64,000 nucleotides of DNA from Pegoplata infirma (Eukaryota; Arthropoda; Insecta; Diptera; Anthomyiidae), in the NCBI GenBank assembly GCA_963921195.1, contig OY992538.1, positions 234,043,462 through 234,107,461 on the forward strand. The letters run 5' to 3'. Below the pieces are notes generated by a model. It had not been told where the DNA came from and did not search any database. It saw only the letters and a list, made by a program, of their open reading frames with translations. This document shows positions 47,118 through 59,624 of the stretch, one piece after another. The position numbers and the translations under genes were made by a program. Position 1 is the stretch's first letter. Every line of letters starts with the position of its first letter.

Positions 47118-47724
47118 AAATAGTGTTGATTTTAATATATAAAAACGTAATTTTGTTTAAATTAAAACAGTTAAACATTTATGCGTTAACGGGTTAATGC
47201 TATACAAAAACCAGTTAACCAATGAAAGCGAAAATATAATAACAAAAATAATAAACCATGTTTAAATCAATTACGTAGAGATATTGTTAAATGAGTTAAG
47301 CCCCAAAAATTTGGGTGTCAAGTATTATGCAAAATAATTTAAAATTTCATATTCTCAACACGTTTTATTCATAAAATGTAAAAAAATAAATAAAAATAAA
47401 ATAACTCAAAACCACATAACGTGTATGGGTCATGCAATTGTTTGAGGTTTTTTTTTTGTTGTCAAAAAAACATACTCGTAACCTTCCTCAAGTTAATAAC
47501 TAAATAACAAAGGAAAAAAAAGAGTAAACACTTTTATTATTAACTAAATGATTATATTTTTTCTTGAATATAAATAATGATTTTTTTATTACAAGAGAGT
47601 AAGAGAGATTAAAATGGGACAATTCAAGTCTATTACACGTGCCTTATCAACATCATTTTGACTTTTTTAAGTCTTTCAATCATAATTTTTGCGTTAGTTT
47701 ACCCTACAGCGCTTTAATTAGGGT
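47118..47724. other. AT-rich stretch, no feature
   Basis: No repeat family, ORF or RNA gene recognised. Confidence 0.4.
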
Positions 47725-48135
47725 AACAATTTTTAAATTCATTTGTATAAAGTCTGTTGAAATGGAGATCACGGCCAAAATTTTACCCGAATATGACTGA
47801 AACTTAACATATTTACTTGTTTGTAAATTATACCAATAAGTTTGGTATTGAATTTGAACGATATCGGTTCAGCGGTTTAAAAGTTATGAATGAAAATATA
47901 AGGACACCTCGAAAATTTTGGTACATTCAACCTAACCTAAAAAAACAAAATGCTTTAATTCGGCTGCTGGTTGGCATATTTGAAAAGAATTGAACACAAA
48001 ATGATATAAATAAGTACGAAAATATTTTTTGAAAAAAAAATCGAGATTTTTTTTTTCGAATATCGAGATTTTTTTTTTCAAAAACTTTTTTTCGCGGAAT
48101 TTTTTTAAATTTTTTTCCCTTAATTTCATCTGGAC
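47725..48135 (+). mobile_element. mini-me-like repeat, partial copy k
   Basis: Matches the interior and 3' part of copy b: ATGACTGAAACTTAACATAT, CGATATCGGTTCAGCGG, AAAAGTTATGAATGAAAAT, GCTTTAATTCGGCTGCTGG. Neither terminal hairpin is preserved. Confidence 0.7.
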
Positions 48136-48924
48136 GGAAAACATTTAAAATTTGTATATTTCCGCATCCAAATTACAGTACACATTTTTATTAAAAAATG
48201 GCTTCTTAGAGGGTTAAAAATAACTACATTTGGCATTTAATTCATATGAATTTTATGACCAGTTTGGTAGTTAAACATTCAAATATTATAAATATTTAGA
48301 CATATTCTACCTGAATCTAGGTAATGTTTTTTATATTACTTTTTAATTATAAATGTTTTAAAAAACGGATAAATTTCATTGTAAAAGAGGTCATATAAAA
48401 TATTTTTCTTGTCTCTTTTAAAGGGGTTTTTCTTGCGAAATTTCCTGCTTTTAAATATTTAAACAAATGACTGTGAGTCATTGTTTTATATGCAAGAATT
48501 TTGTTATTTGTAAAAAAAAAACAACAAGAAATATAATAAGTTTGCTTGTTGAAAGATATACGAATAAGATAAAATTGAAATATGTATATTATTACTGGGT
48601 TTTCAAAACAAAATTAATACAGCAAGACCTCACTTAAAGGCTTTTTAGGTTCTTGTTAAAAGTACCGTTAATGGGGGGTTGTCACGTCTGAAACAGCCTT
48701 ATAGAGAATTTAATAATTTAAAAATCAAGAAAATCGGATCAGTAGATTTTGTTCTTTAAAAAAGTATCCCACAATTGAATGGTAACCCTGACAATTCTAG
48801 TCGACTTAATATTGAGTTACACCTTTTTTTTAGAATATAACTGTAGTTTATTTTTCAAATAAAAAAAACAGAATTTATAAAATATTGCGATTTTTTATAG
48901 CTGTTTAAAAATTGTTAACATTAA
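48136..48924. other. AT-rich stretch, no feature
   Basis: No supportable feature. A short higher-complexity part near 48600-48800 is non-coding. Confidence 0.4.
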
Positions 48925-49051
48925 GGCTGGATTACTCAATGCTCCGTTATAAAATAACTCTCCGTTAAATTTAACTTTTTCATACAAATTTTGACATAAG
49001 GCTTCGTTAAAACGGCAGTTAGCAGCTAACTTTTTATTGAGTCATCCGCAC
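48925..49051. mobile_element. 127 bp PIF/Harbinger-like MITE, TAA TSD
   Basis: Ends GGCTGGATTACTCAAT and ATTGAGTCATCCGCAC, TAA at 48922-48924 and 49052-49054. Same length and similar ends and core (TTCATACAAATTTTGACAT) as the element at 3261-3387. Confidence 0.78.
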
Positions 49052-49792
49052 TAAGGCTGTTTTAGGCGGCGCTAGTTTACATTCTGTTGAATACGTAAAT
49101 GTATACGACTTTTAACTATATTTTGAGTAGGTTTATTTTAGCTCGAGGTCATTATTTCCCTTACTAATTAAAACTATGAATTTCTCATAGAATTATTTTC
49201 AAGAAAATTATTTTTCTGTTTTAAATTTATTAAGTTTAATATTTTAAAGGACGAATAAAACAATTTTTATTTTTTAATAAAAATTAATCAGAAATATAAA
49301 ACTTTTAAACTGAACCCTTTTAACTAAAACTGATAGCCGTATAATGGGGTGCTAGTGTACTGAGTTAAGTAAAGATTGCGGTTTAAAAAATTCTTAAAAA
49401 ATATTGAAAACGAGACTAATCGGTGTGCTTAATGTAACAAATCCATATCACAATGTTTACATCACAGCACATATAAGTAGTATGCAAACAGGGATACATT
49501 CGAGGTATTTTTCAATATATAAAAAATTAAAACAAACCATGTTAACAATTAAATAGCAGATTGTAAAAAAATAGATTTTAATTAAATCTGAAAAAAAAAT
49601 TTAAGTGGAAAATGTTAACCATTTAAAATAATTCTTATTCACAACTATGTTTTCATATCATTAAACTTTTATGTTGTTGATGAAAACATAAATTGATTGT
49701 TTATTGAAAAATGTCTATTGTTTAATTCAATTTATTTATTTTGCTTGTTTCTCGTGTGATTTATTTTTGTTCTTTTTGTCATGTTGTTTATA
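49052..49792. other. AT-rich stretch, no feature
   Basis: No supportable feature. Confidence 0.4.
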
Positions 49793-50286
49793 CAGTCGAA
49801 CCCGGTTATAACGAACTCCGAGGGGCCAGTAAAAATAGTTCGTTATAAGCGAAGTTCGCTATAAGCGGGGTATATTTTTTACCAACCCAGTTTTTTTTTC
49901 AAAAAATATAGTCCAATTTTGTTTTATTTGATGTTTTTTCCGTAAAAAACTACTTATTGAGAAGAAATGATTAAAAATATTAATACATTTTCTCAAAATT
50001 ATAATATAAACTAAAAAAGTCCAACCTTTTTTTAATTTGATAAACATTATTGTCACTCATTTAAAATTATTTATGGGAGTTCGTTATAAAAAGGTAAATA
50101 CACATGACATTGTGTTCGTGGGACCATAGTAAGCAGTTCGTTTTAACCGAGGATTCGTTATAACCGAGTTCGTTATAAAAGAAGTATTTTGTGTGAAAAT
50201 TAATGCCAAAACGTCGGGACTTTAGAATTAGTACGTTATAACCGAGAATTCGTTATAACCGAGTTCGTTATAACCGAGTTTGACTG
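49793..50286 (-). mobile_element. 494 bp pogo/Tigger-like MITE, TA TSD, copy 2
   Basis: Ends CAGTCGAACCCGGTTATAAC and GTTTGACTG-type end, flanked by TA (49791-49792, 50287-50288). Reverse orientation relative to 21542-22038. Subterminal GTTATAACCGAG repeats. Confidence 0.87.
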
Positions 50287-50444
50287 TATTATATGTACGT
50301 CAAAAGTTAACTGTGTGATGTCACTAATACTTGTACACATTCAATGCAACCCTGAGTGCATACTACTTATTTACTGTAGTTTATATATACTTTCATTTAG
50401 TAATGATGTTTACCTTTTATATGTAAACTAAAAAAAAAATTGTA

Positions 50445-51545
50445 AAATTAGAGTAGAATTTCGATCGCTCTCGATTCAGAGAATTAGCCCCCAGGCTTCA
50501 GGCTAAGTTTTTAACATATCGCTTTAACTTAGTTTAAACGGTAGTTTTATTATCGCACGTTAGATTAGAATTTCGATCGCTCTCGACTCCGAGAATTAAC
50601 CTCCAGGCCTCAGGCTGAGTTTTTTACATATCGCTTTAATTAATTTAAACGGTAGTTCTATTAAACTTTTTTATTTGAAGCCAAGTTTAACCAAGCAAAT
50701 GTCGATTAACACGGTATTGCCATACCACATATCGCATTTCCAATTAGAATATTTGCCACCATCGCACAATTTTTCCAATAAAACACCACAACATGGCAAC
50801 ACTAACCAGTATATTATAAAATCAGAACTGTTTTTTTTATATTTATGTACATTAGTTTAACTCTCCAACATTGGTAAGTTAAACTAAGGTACAAAAACTT
50901 AAAAAAAACACCTCTGATTTTCAAATGTTCTGGTTAGTGCTGCTATGTTGTGGTATTTAATGGAAAAAATGTGCGATAATGGCAACTTTTCTAATTGGAA
51001 ATACGATATTTGGTATGGCAATACCGTGTTAATCGATATTTGCAAAACATGAACTGAACAGAACGCTTGGTTAAACTTGGTTTTAATTTAATAAAGTTTA
51101 ATAAAACTCCCATTTAAACTATGTTAAAGCGATATGTCAAAACTTAGCCTAAGGCTGAGTTTTTGAGTTGTAAAATTTATTGGTTTTAGATTTAAACTGA
51201 GTTAAAACCACGAATTCTGTTTTTGAAATGTGGTTTATTTTAAATTTAACTCACCAATGATGGAGAGTTAAACTAAGGTACAAAAATGTCAAAAAAACAC
51301 CTCTGATTTTCAAATATACTGGTTAGTATTGCCATGTTGTGGTATTTTATTCGAAAAAATGTGCGATGATGGCAACTATTCTAATTGGAAATGCGGCATT
51401 TGGTATGGCAATACCGCTGTAATCGACATTTGCTAAACTTGAACTGAAAAACAGAATGCTTGGTTAAACTTGGTTTTATTTTTATAAAGTTTAATAAAAC
51501 TCCCGGTTAAACTAAGTTAAAGCGATATGTCAAAAACGCAGCCTA
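50445..51545. mobile_element. Foldback repeat with three related arms
   Basis: Left arm (about 50495-50830) and a right arm (about 50875-51165) are inverted copies sharing AGCGATATGT, TTGGTATGGCAATACCG and ATGTTGTGGTATTT. A further copy of the right arm follows in direct orientation (about 51240-51545). The left edge has a tandem duplication of about 117 bp (TTTCGATCGCTCTCGA). No coding sequence. Confidence 0.75.
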
Positions 51546-51551
51546 AGTGTA

Positions 51552-52025
51552 CACAGAAAAAACGGAATTGTTATATTGACCCCCATATTTGTGAATACAA
51601 TTAATTTTTTCACTGAAAGTGCTCCTATACGGAAATTTGTAATATCAACAAACGTTTGTAAATTTTGATTGTTGAAAAAAGAATTTTGTTTTTTTCAACA
51701 AAGAAATTCAACAAACACAATTTGTTGATCTGACAAAAGTAAAAAATCTTAATTTTTTTTTCAACAAAGAAATTCAACAAACACAATTTGTTGATCTGAC
51801 AAATGAAATTTTTTTCAACAAATTCAACAAACACAAACACTTTTTGTTGGCATGATAAAAGAATTTTGAAATAAAATTACTTGACTGAGTTTGTTGAAAA
51901 CAAAATCGAAGTTTTGTGTAATGGACTAACAGGCGGCGTTTTTACTAAATGCTTGGTTGATATCATGTTTGTTTGATTTACAATTAATGTTTGTTGATTT
52001 TAATTTGACGATTTTATTTTCTGTG
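51552..52025. mobile_element. 474 bp TA-flanked MITE, ends CACAGAAAA
   Basis: Ends CACAGAAAAAACGGAATTG and TTATTTTCTGTG, TA at 51550-51551 and 52026-52027. Internal repeats of AATTCAACAAACACAATTTG. Compact form of the element at 42082-44050. Confidence 0.85.
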
Positions 52026-52132
52026 TATCACATTAAAATTATAAAGAATTTTATGTTCAAAAAATTAGGGGAAATTTTTTCTGATTATTTTTAATAAAAT
52101 CCCTTCATACTGTGTATGTAATCCCTAGTAAA

Positions 52133-53500
<1,368 letters not shown>

Positions 53501-55165
53501 TATTTTTTTTTGTCTTCTTTTCCGTTTTTTAGCTGCTTTCTTCGTAACTTTTAATATTTTAGCTGCAATAGGTAATTTTCTTTGTTTATTTAACGTTAAA
53601 TTCAGATACCATTAAGCCTTGTTTACGGCTTACAATGGACTATTTTAAGTCTGAGCGCCATGGACTTGCCTAAACATTTACTTATTTTAGGCTTGTAGAA
53701 CCCACCCTCAACTCAAGCCTTGTTTCTCCTTTCAAAGTCTTCATTACATTTCTATTAAAAATGTGCCGCAATTTTCGGGATAGCGCCCCCCAACATTATA
53801 TATGTGTCGCAATTATCGGGAAGGTGACCAAAGTGGTAAAGAAATATGTTTTTTTAAACAGATGTAGATGTTGCTCAGCATTCGGTGTTTGTAGCATGAT
53901 GACGGCCAACATTTTTAAGTTGTGCCGCAATTTCGGGATGGTGCCCAAAATAAAAAAGATAAATATGTTTTAAACGTGCTTTCTCTGGATTGTTGAACGT
54001 TTAACCAATGTTTGTTGTCTTCGCTGTCTTTTAAGTTTTTTTGTCTTTTTTCGCCGGTTTTTTTTTCTTCAACTTGGCTTTTTTCTCTTTCCCGTTTTCT
54101 TAAAAAATTTTGCTTCTTTGACAGTATTGAAATTTATCTGAGTTTTTTTTTTAGAGCAATCGGGGCTATGAAGCAACGAAGTAGGAAAACAGAATTCGTA
54201 ATTTTTTTTTAACCCGTTTGCTTTTTACCCCCGTTTGCATACAAAAAGTTGCGAAACTTTCTTGCAAGCAAAAAAAGGCAGCATACCGTATTTCTTCGTA
54301 ACATGTAAATACCGTATTTCTTCGTAACTTTTTTTTAATTAAGCTGCAATAGCTAATTCTGTTCGCATATTTAACGTTTAACTTAGATACCATCAAGCCT
54401 TGTATCTTAGGTAGACAACAGTTAAGTGACTAAAAATCAGCATTCGGTGTTCGCAGCATGGATCTTGTTTGTTAAAGACTTTCGGATACTCTTTAGCATT
54501 TTTTGTAATGCTAATTACCCTATTTTGTAATAATAATTACCGTAATTTTCATGATGACTCCCAAAATGTTAAATATGTGCCGCAGTTTTCGGGAAGGTGA
54601 CCAAAAATGTAAAGAAAGATGTTTTTTAAGACAGATAAAGATGCTGCTACGCCTTCGGTATTTGTAGCATGATGACGTCCAAAATATTAAAAATGTGCCG
54701 CAATTTTTGCGATGGTTCCCAAAATGTTAAAGATGTTTATGGATTAAGACAGATGAAGATGTTTTTAAACGAGCTTTCTTTGGTTTGTGGAATGTTTATC
54801 TGATGTTTTGCTTTCTTTCAAGTTTTTTTTTTCATATTTCGCATTTGTTTTGCTACAAACTTTGTCGTAAATTTCTCTTTTGAAGTGTTTTTCTCCTTCT
54901 CATTTTTCTTGAAAAGTTTAGCTGCTGTCTTCGTAACCTTTTCTATTTCAGCTGCAACAGCTAATTTCCTTTGCTTCTTTAATGTTAAACTTAAATACCG
55001 TTCAGCCTTGTATCTAAAGGCTCAAAAAAAGTAGTTGAAAATCAGCATTTGGTGTTCGTAGCGTGGATCTAGTTTGGTAAAGAAATTCGGATATTTTCTG
55101 CATTTGTTCAAGTTACATTTGTTTAAGTTACTTTCACATTTTTGACATTTAATGAAACGTTAAGA
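53501..55165 (-). repeat. Degenerate tandem array with coding-like unit
   Basis: Three copies of a 600-780 bp unit. Anchors are TTCGTAAC..TTAGCTGCAATAG..GCCTTGT at about 53540, 54315 and 54930, and GTGCCGCAATTTTCGGGA-like motifs at 53764, 53803, 53930, 54580 and 54698. In the third copy the minus strand reads without a stop through YKAERYLSLTLK, KKQRKLAVAAEIEKVTKTAA and KLFKKNEKEKNTSKEKF. The same frame is recognisable but broken in the first copy. The protein is unknown (Lys/Ala-rich). Confidence 0.55.
54160..54290. mobile_element. Partial MITE related to 44842-45045
   Basis: Shares AGGAAAACAGAATT, ACCCCCGTTTGC and AAAAGTTGCGAAACTT with the 204 bp MITE. It lies within the tandem array and lacks the left end. 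Confidence 0.65.
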
Positions 55166-55204
55166 CCGCGGTCGAACTGACGTTGCGCTCCAAATGACGC
55201 TATA

Positions 55205-55770
55205 AATATTTTCACAGACGGCTCCAAACATTCGACGGGAGTTGAAGCCGATTTTACTTCAGACGTTTGTGATATAGAGAAGTCATTTAAATTACCTTTA
55301 AAATGTAGTATTTTCCAGGCTGCAATAGTTGCTATAGATAAGGCAGCCTCACAGTTTCTTAGGGAAACAGGTCAAATACTAAACTTTTACTTCGACAGTC
55401 AAGCTGAACTAAAGGCTCTAAGGAGCTTTTGTTTAAATCAAAAGTCGTTTTTAATTGTTACTTAAATCTTCAGAAACGATCCGGGAATAATACCGTATCT
55501 CTTTTATGGGTACCTGGACATAAAAGCGTAGATGGGAACGAGAAAGCTGGTGGGCTCGCTAAGCTTGGAGCAGATGGCGTAGGAACTTTTGTTCATATTG
55601 AGCCCCCGATTCAGTACTATAGAACGAGAAGTGACTGTCGTTGCATTTCTATTGCAAACAGGAAATGGAGAGAATTAAGCACAAGCAGTATCACCAGAAC
55701 AATCTGGTCCCATTACGACCTCGTGAAAACTCGCTACCTACTCTCTTTTAACAGAGGAGATTGTCGTTTG
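55205..55770 (+). pseudogene. Jockey-like non-LTR retrotransposon, RNase H fragment
   Basis: The first frame reads NIFTDGSKHSTGVE..FYFDSQAELKALRSF; after a frameshift near 55435 the second reads NTVSLLWVPGHKSVDGNEKA..RSDCRCISIANRKWRELSTS and FNRGDC. This is the RNase H domain after the reverse transcriptase of Jockey/R1-group elements. The first Asp (TDGS) and the middle Asp (FDS) remain, but the catalytic Glu is Ala (QAAI instead of QAEI) and the last Asp is Gly (EKAGG instead of EKADG). It is truncated at both ends and non-functional. Confidence 0.85.
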
Positions 55771-55943
55771 AACACAAACTTCAAATTTTATCATAGCTTA
55801 TTATAATTTTGCAACACGGTAACTTGCATTTTTGTTATGAGTATCTTCTTTTAAATTCTTTGTATTTTATATTTGTTGTTATATCCTTAATGTTTCTATT
55901 GTGATTCGTTTAATATTAATTTTTTCTCGGCCTAATATTCTAA

Positions 55944-56075
55944 GGGCCTATTTACAACTGAGGTGAAATCTCGTTAGAACGAGATTTCGATTATATGGTA
56001 CTAAATAATTCTATACACTACCGTATGATCAAAATCTCGTTCGAATGAGATTTCACTTCAGGTGTGAATTGAGCA
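55944..56075. mobile_element. 132 bp MITE, TAA TSD, copy 2
   Basis: Same family as 4942-5071: arms with CTGAGGTGAAATCTCGTT and GAACGAGATTT. TAA at 55941-55943 and 56076-56078. Confidence 0.82.
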
Positions 56076-56132
56076 TAACACATTTGTGTTTTTAATGTGT
56101 TGAGCTAACGTGGAATGTTGGCGTCAAGAGCT

Positions 56133-56440
56133 TTAAGAAACTGCGGCGATTTCGATACCGTTAACTATAGCTGAGAAACAACTTTTACTAGAAGATTTTG
56201 AGCATGCTTCAGCAGTGTCAGAGATTCTAGTCCGGTCCACTATATTTTGAAGATTCTTCATATCAGTATCTCCGTCTTCGTCAGAAATCATCATCTCGTT
56301 TACAACTTCATGAAAATTTTTTATCGTAAACAAATGTCTGAGAAACTTTATCTTGAACATCTGGCATATCTGCATCTTTAGTTAAAGCTTCCACGACCTG
56401 TGTGTCAAGGTCATCAATTAATAGACGAGGCAATTATTTT
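56133..56440 (-). pseudogene. Acidic coding-like fragment, unknown
   Basis: One minus frame reads HEVVNEMMISDEDGDTDMKN, LQNIVDRTRISDTAEACSKS and ends AIVNGIEIAAVS; an upstream piece in another frame reads LIDDLDTQVVEALTKDAD and MPDVQDKVSQTFVYDKKF. The composition is coding-like and acidic, with one frameshift near 56320. Family not recognised; a transposase tail or decayed gene are options. Confidence 0.4.
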
Positions 56441-56539
56441 TGGAAATCAAGATTATATATTCGCATTCGTCATCTGTGATTTTGCAATTAAACTTTCGTA
56501 GCGTCTTCTTTTACTGTTCTTATTTAAAGTAAAGGAGAC

Positions 56540-57482
56540 ATCGTTATCCGTGTGTCCCTCTGTCCGTCTGCAGTTAACACGATACAGTAGAGCTAGACTT
56601 CTAAAGATTGGCATGAATATGTTTCATGATCCTAGGCCAGGCTCCTCGCATCTCTCTCACAAACCTTTGCAACATTTTTACAGAAGGTACGAAAACTGTT
56701 AGACTTGGAAAACACGATTATGTTACAAACAATGCTAACTTTTTATATCGAAAAAGCGCTTAATAAATTTTGAAAAAAATGTATCAATTTCTAATTACTA
56801 TGGTAATATTATTTAAGAAACACCTTTCAAAGTGTTTAAAACAAATTTTTAGCAAATAAAAAGTCATTGGATTTCCCGATAATCAACAAAAAAAACTTTT
56901 TTTATAAAAAAAGCTCCATTAAGTCGGAAAAACGGCCAATTGCAATATATTTCATCAATTTTTGTTTTGTTCATTCGTCCTCTGTAATAGCATAGTTAGC
57001 CAGAGCGGTGTTAACAGGAGTCGAGTGACTTCAGATATCTTTATCATTGAGAGTCTTTGCCTAGGCAGGTTAAGTTCGTAAATGGGCAAAATCGGATCCG
57101 GGGGAAAAAAATTCCACCTAGAAAAACTAAACCAACATCTGAAAAACGACTTTTTTAACATATTTTTTGTACTTTTGTTAAACAAATGAAACATTTTTAT
57201 GCTAGAAAATTACAAAGTCCGTCAACTGGATCCAGGGGTTTAAAACGTGTCGTTTTTTTCGGCTACGCCTCTTTTGTGGGCGTGGATATAAAAAAAAGTT
57301 GTTTAAACAGTAATAAAATTGTTTATTGACAAAAGCATAATAAATGAACTTGTAAACATTAACCGCAAAGAGCTAAGAGTCCCCCAAAGACCCCTTCCGA
57401 CAACCCCACACCCCAAACTTTTTTTTGCACGTTGCAGGGTATAAAAAAGATTCAGCACACCCGAATTTAACATTCTCACCAT
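56540..57482 (+). mobile_element. mini-me-like repeat, degenerate copy f
   Basis: Pieces in family order: GTCCCTCTGTCCGTCTGCAG, TAACACGATACAG, then a foreign segment (about 56645-57055), CTAGGCAGGTTAAGTTCG, GGGGGAAAAAAATTCC, GCAGGGTATAAAAAAG and a mutated ATTCAGCACACCCGAAT hairpin. Confidence 0.65.
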
Positions 57483-59404
57483 TTCTCATTTGGTTTTTGT
57501 AAAATTTCGGTTTTTTCATCAAAACTTGGCACTCCTAAACACACAATGAAAATTAACGCAGTTATTATTTTGGTTTTTTCCCAAAATGGAAATTGTCCCT
57601 GTTCTACTCTGAGTCAGTGTTTTTGTGGTGTTTTAATGATTTGCTTTTACAGTTCCGAATTTACTTTGATTTTATAATTTTTATCTGGCAATACTTTGAT
57701 GACGTCGTTGCTTTGTTTGCTTTTATTTTTTTTTTCGTTTGTTTTTGCTGTGTGCTTATAGAATTTCACCCCACGATATTCGTGTGTTTGGATGTGACGA
57801 TTTTTGTTGTTGGTTTTCGGTCATGTCGGCATAATTCGCCGAAATTGATGTGCATGTTGTTGCTGTTATTTTAACTGCTTTTGTGAACATTGTTCACAAA
57901 AAAGGTTGGTTTTTTTGTTCTCGAATATATTTTGTAGTTGTTTTTTTTTTTTTTTGTTGTTCTGTTCTATGTTTATTCTTAATTCTACTTCTTTTTTTAC
58001 ACATACTCTATCCACAATACTTGATAATGATGATTAAGATAACGAACATGATAATGACAAAGAGATAATGAAGTTTTAGAGTAAAGAAAATACTTGATAT
58101 GTAAAAAATAAAGAATTAAGTGATAGATTTTGGGAAATATTTGAACAGTTTATGTTGAAATAAATTGGGAACAATATTTTTTTTTTAAAGAGTTGTGGTT
58201 GTATGTGTGAAAATCTTTTAAAAGATTTTAATGATGAGAATTTCGTTTGTTTTTTCACAAAGATGATAAATTAGTTTTGTTTATTATTCATATAAGTGTG
58301 TGTTTAAATTTACTCTGTGTATATGAGTGTGTAGCAAGAAAAGGCGGTGTCAATGTGATTTGCGGTGGAGTTTGGTGGTGGAAAATCTACATTAATAATA
58401 AAAACAAAAACTGCACTTAAAAAATATAGGAAATTAACTTGAATGGGTAAAACAAAAATCAAATCATTTCATATGGAAAAATTGATTCAATTGAGATTTA
58501 TTGAAATTACCAACTGAATGACTGTGGTGGTGGTGGTTCAGCTGATGATGTTAATGTTAACGATAATGATGATGGGAGAAAAAGTTAAAGAAACTGGAAA
58601 ACTTGTTTTATTTCTTTTTTTTTACTTTTTTCAATTGCATGACAGACACAAGGAAAATTTTTTGACGTTGCTGGGTGCAACTTGCTCAAATAAATTTTTT
58701 TTCTTTACTATTTTCTGTTCATTTTTCGGTTTTGTTTTTCAATTCCCTCTTGTTGCTAAAGGGCCTGCCTAGTCTGATTGCAATAAATACCAACTACAAC
58801 AAAATTACAAACTATGTGAAATGAAGAGCACCAAAAAGGCGAAGTAGAAACAACAAGGGAAAAAAGGTGCAACGAACTGTATGTAAACTAAAAATGTCTC
58901 AAAGCTTGATTTAAACAAAAAAAATCTGCTAAAATTTTAAAATATTTTCAAATTTTAATGCACTTTAATAATTTTCACACACTTTTAGCTGATATTTTGA
59001 TAAAAAATAAACCAAAAATGTCTATTCGGCATTTTTAAGATGCCATTATAAAAAAATCTCTAAAAAAAATTTTTTGTCGGCAATAAAATAAATTTCACTT
59101 TTCATTTAAATGGCCGTCATATTTTGTTTTAAAAATGTTTCGTTTGTTTTTAGTAGATTATCACTGTTTAACACTCGGTTTAGAACACTTATAGTAATTA
59201 CATTAATTATTTATTAATTAAAATAAATATTTCTATTTAAATTTATTGAAAAATTAACTCAACTTCACAACTTTTATTTTTTTCCCCTATAAAAATCCAC
59301 GTAAATAACTAATAACTATCAAACTGAAGTTGTTTGCTGAAAGCAACAACAGGGTAGTACAAAATTATACAAAACTTATGGGATAAGTGTTGCCATATTG
59401 GTAA
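57483..59404. other. Apparently unique upstream sequence
   Basis: No repeat shared with the rest of the window. It is T-rich on the plus strand, with TTGTTGTTG and GGTGGTGGTGG runs, ACACAC/GTGTGT words and scattered GATGAT. The ORFs at 57593-58068 and 58518-58772 are V/F-rich and low-complexity. This could be host regulatory sequence or 5' UTR exons of drk. Confidence 0.35.
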
Positions 59405-59460
59405 TATTAATGACAAGACAAAAACTAAACAGATGCGAAACTTATGAAAGGTGTTAAAAG
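59405..59460 (+). repeat. Terminus of the GACAGGTGTC family
   Basis: AAAACTAAACAGATGCGAAA then CTTATGAAAGGTGTTAAAA, a diverged single end of the element at 44063-47117. Confidence 0.65.
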
Positions 59461-59624
59461 GGTAGTGCTTATTGCAGGGGGTCGGCAACTCCGACTTATA
59501 CAAAAAATGGGGATGGGATTACAAGAACAACAAATTAAAGAAGAATTGGATTGAAATTAAACTTTTTTTGGTATTTGGTTTCTATAAAAAACGCATTAAA
59601 ATGATTTTAAATTTGAGAAAAAAT

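Noticed and set aside
57593..58068. Hydrophobic ORFs as membrane proteins
   Set aside because: They arise from T-rich, low-complexity sequence; no homologue is recognised and two frames overlap.
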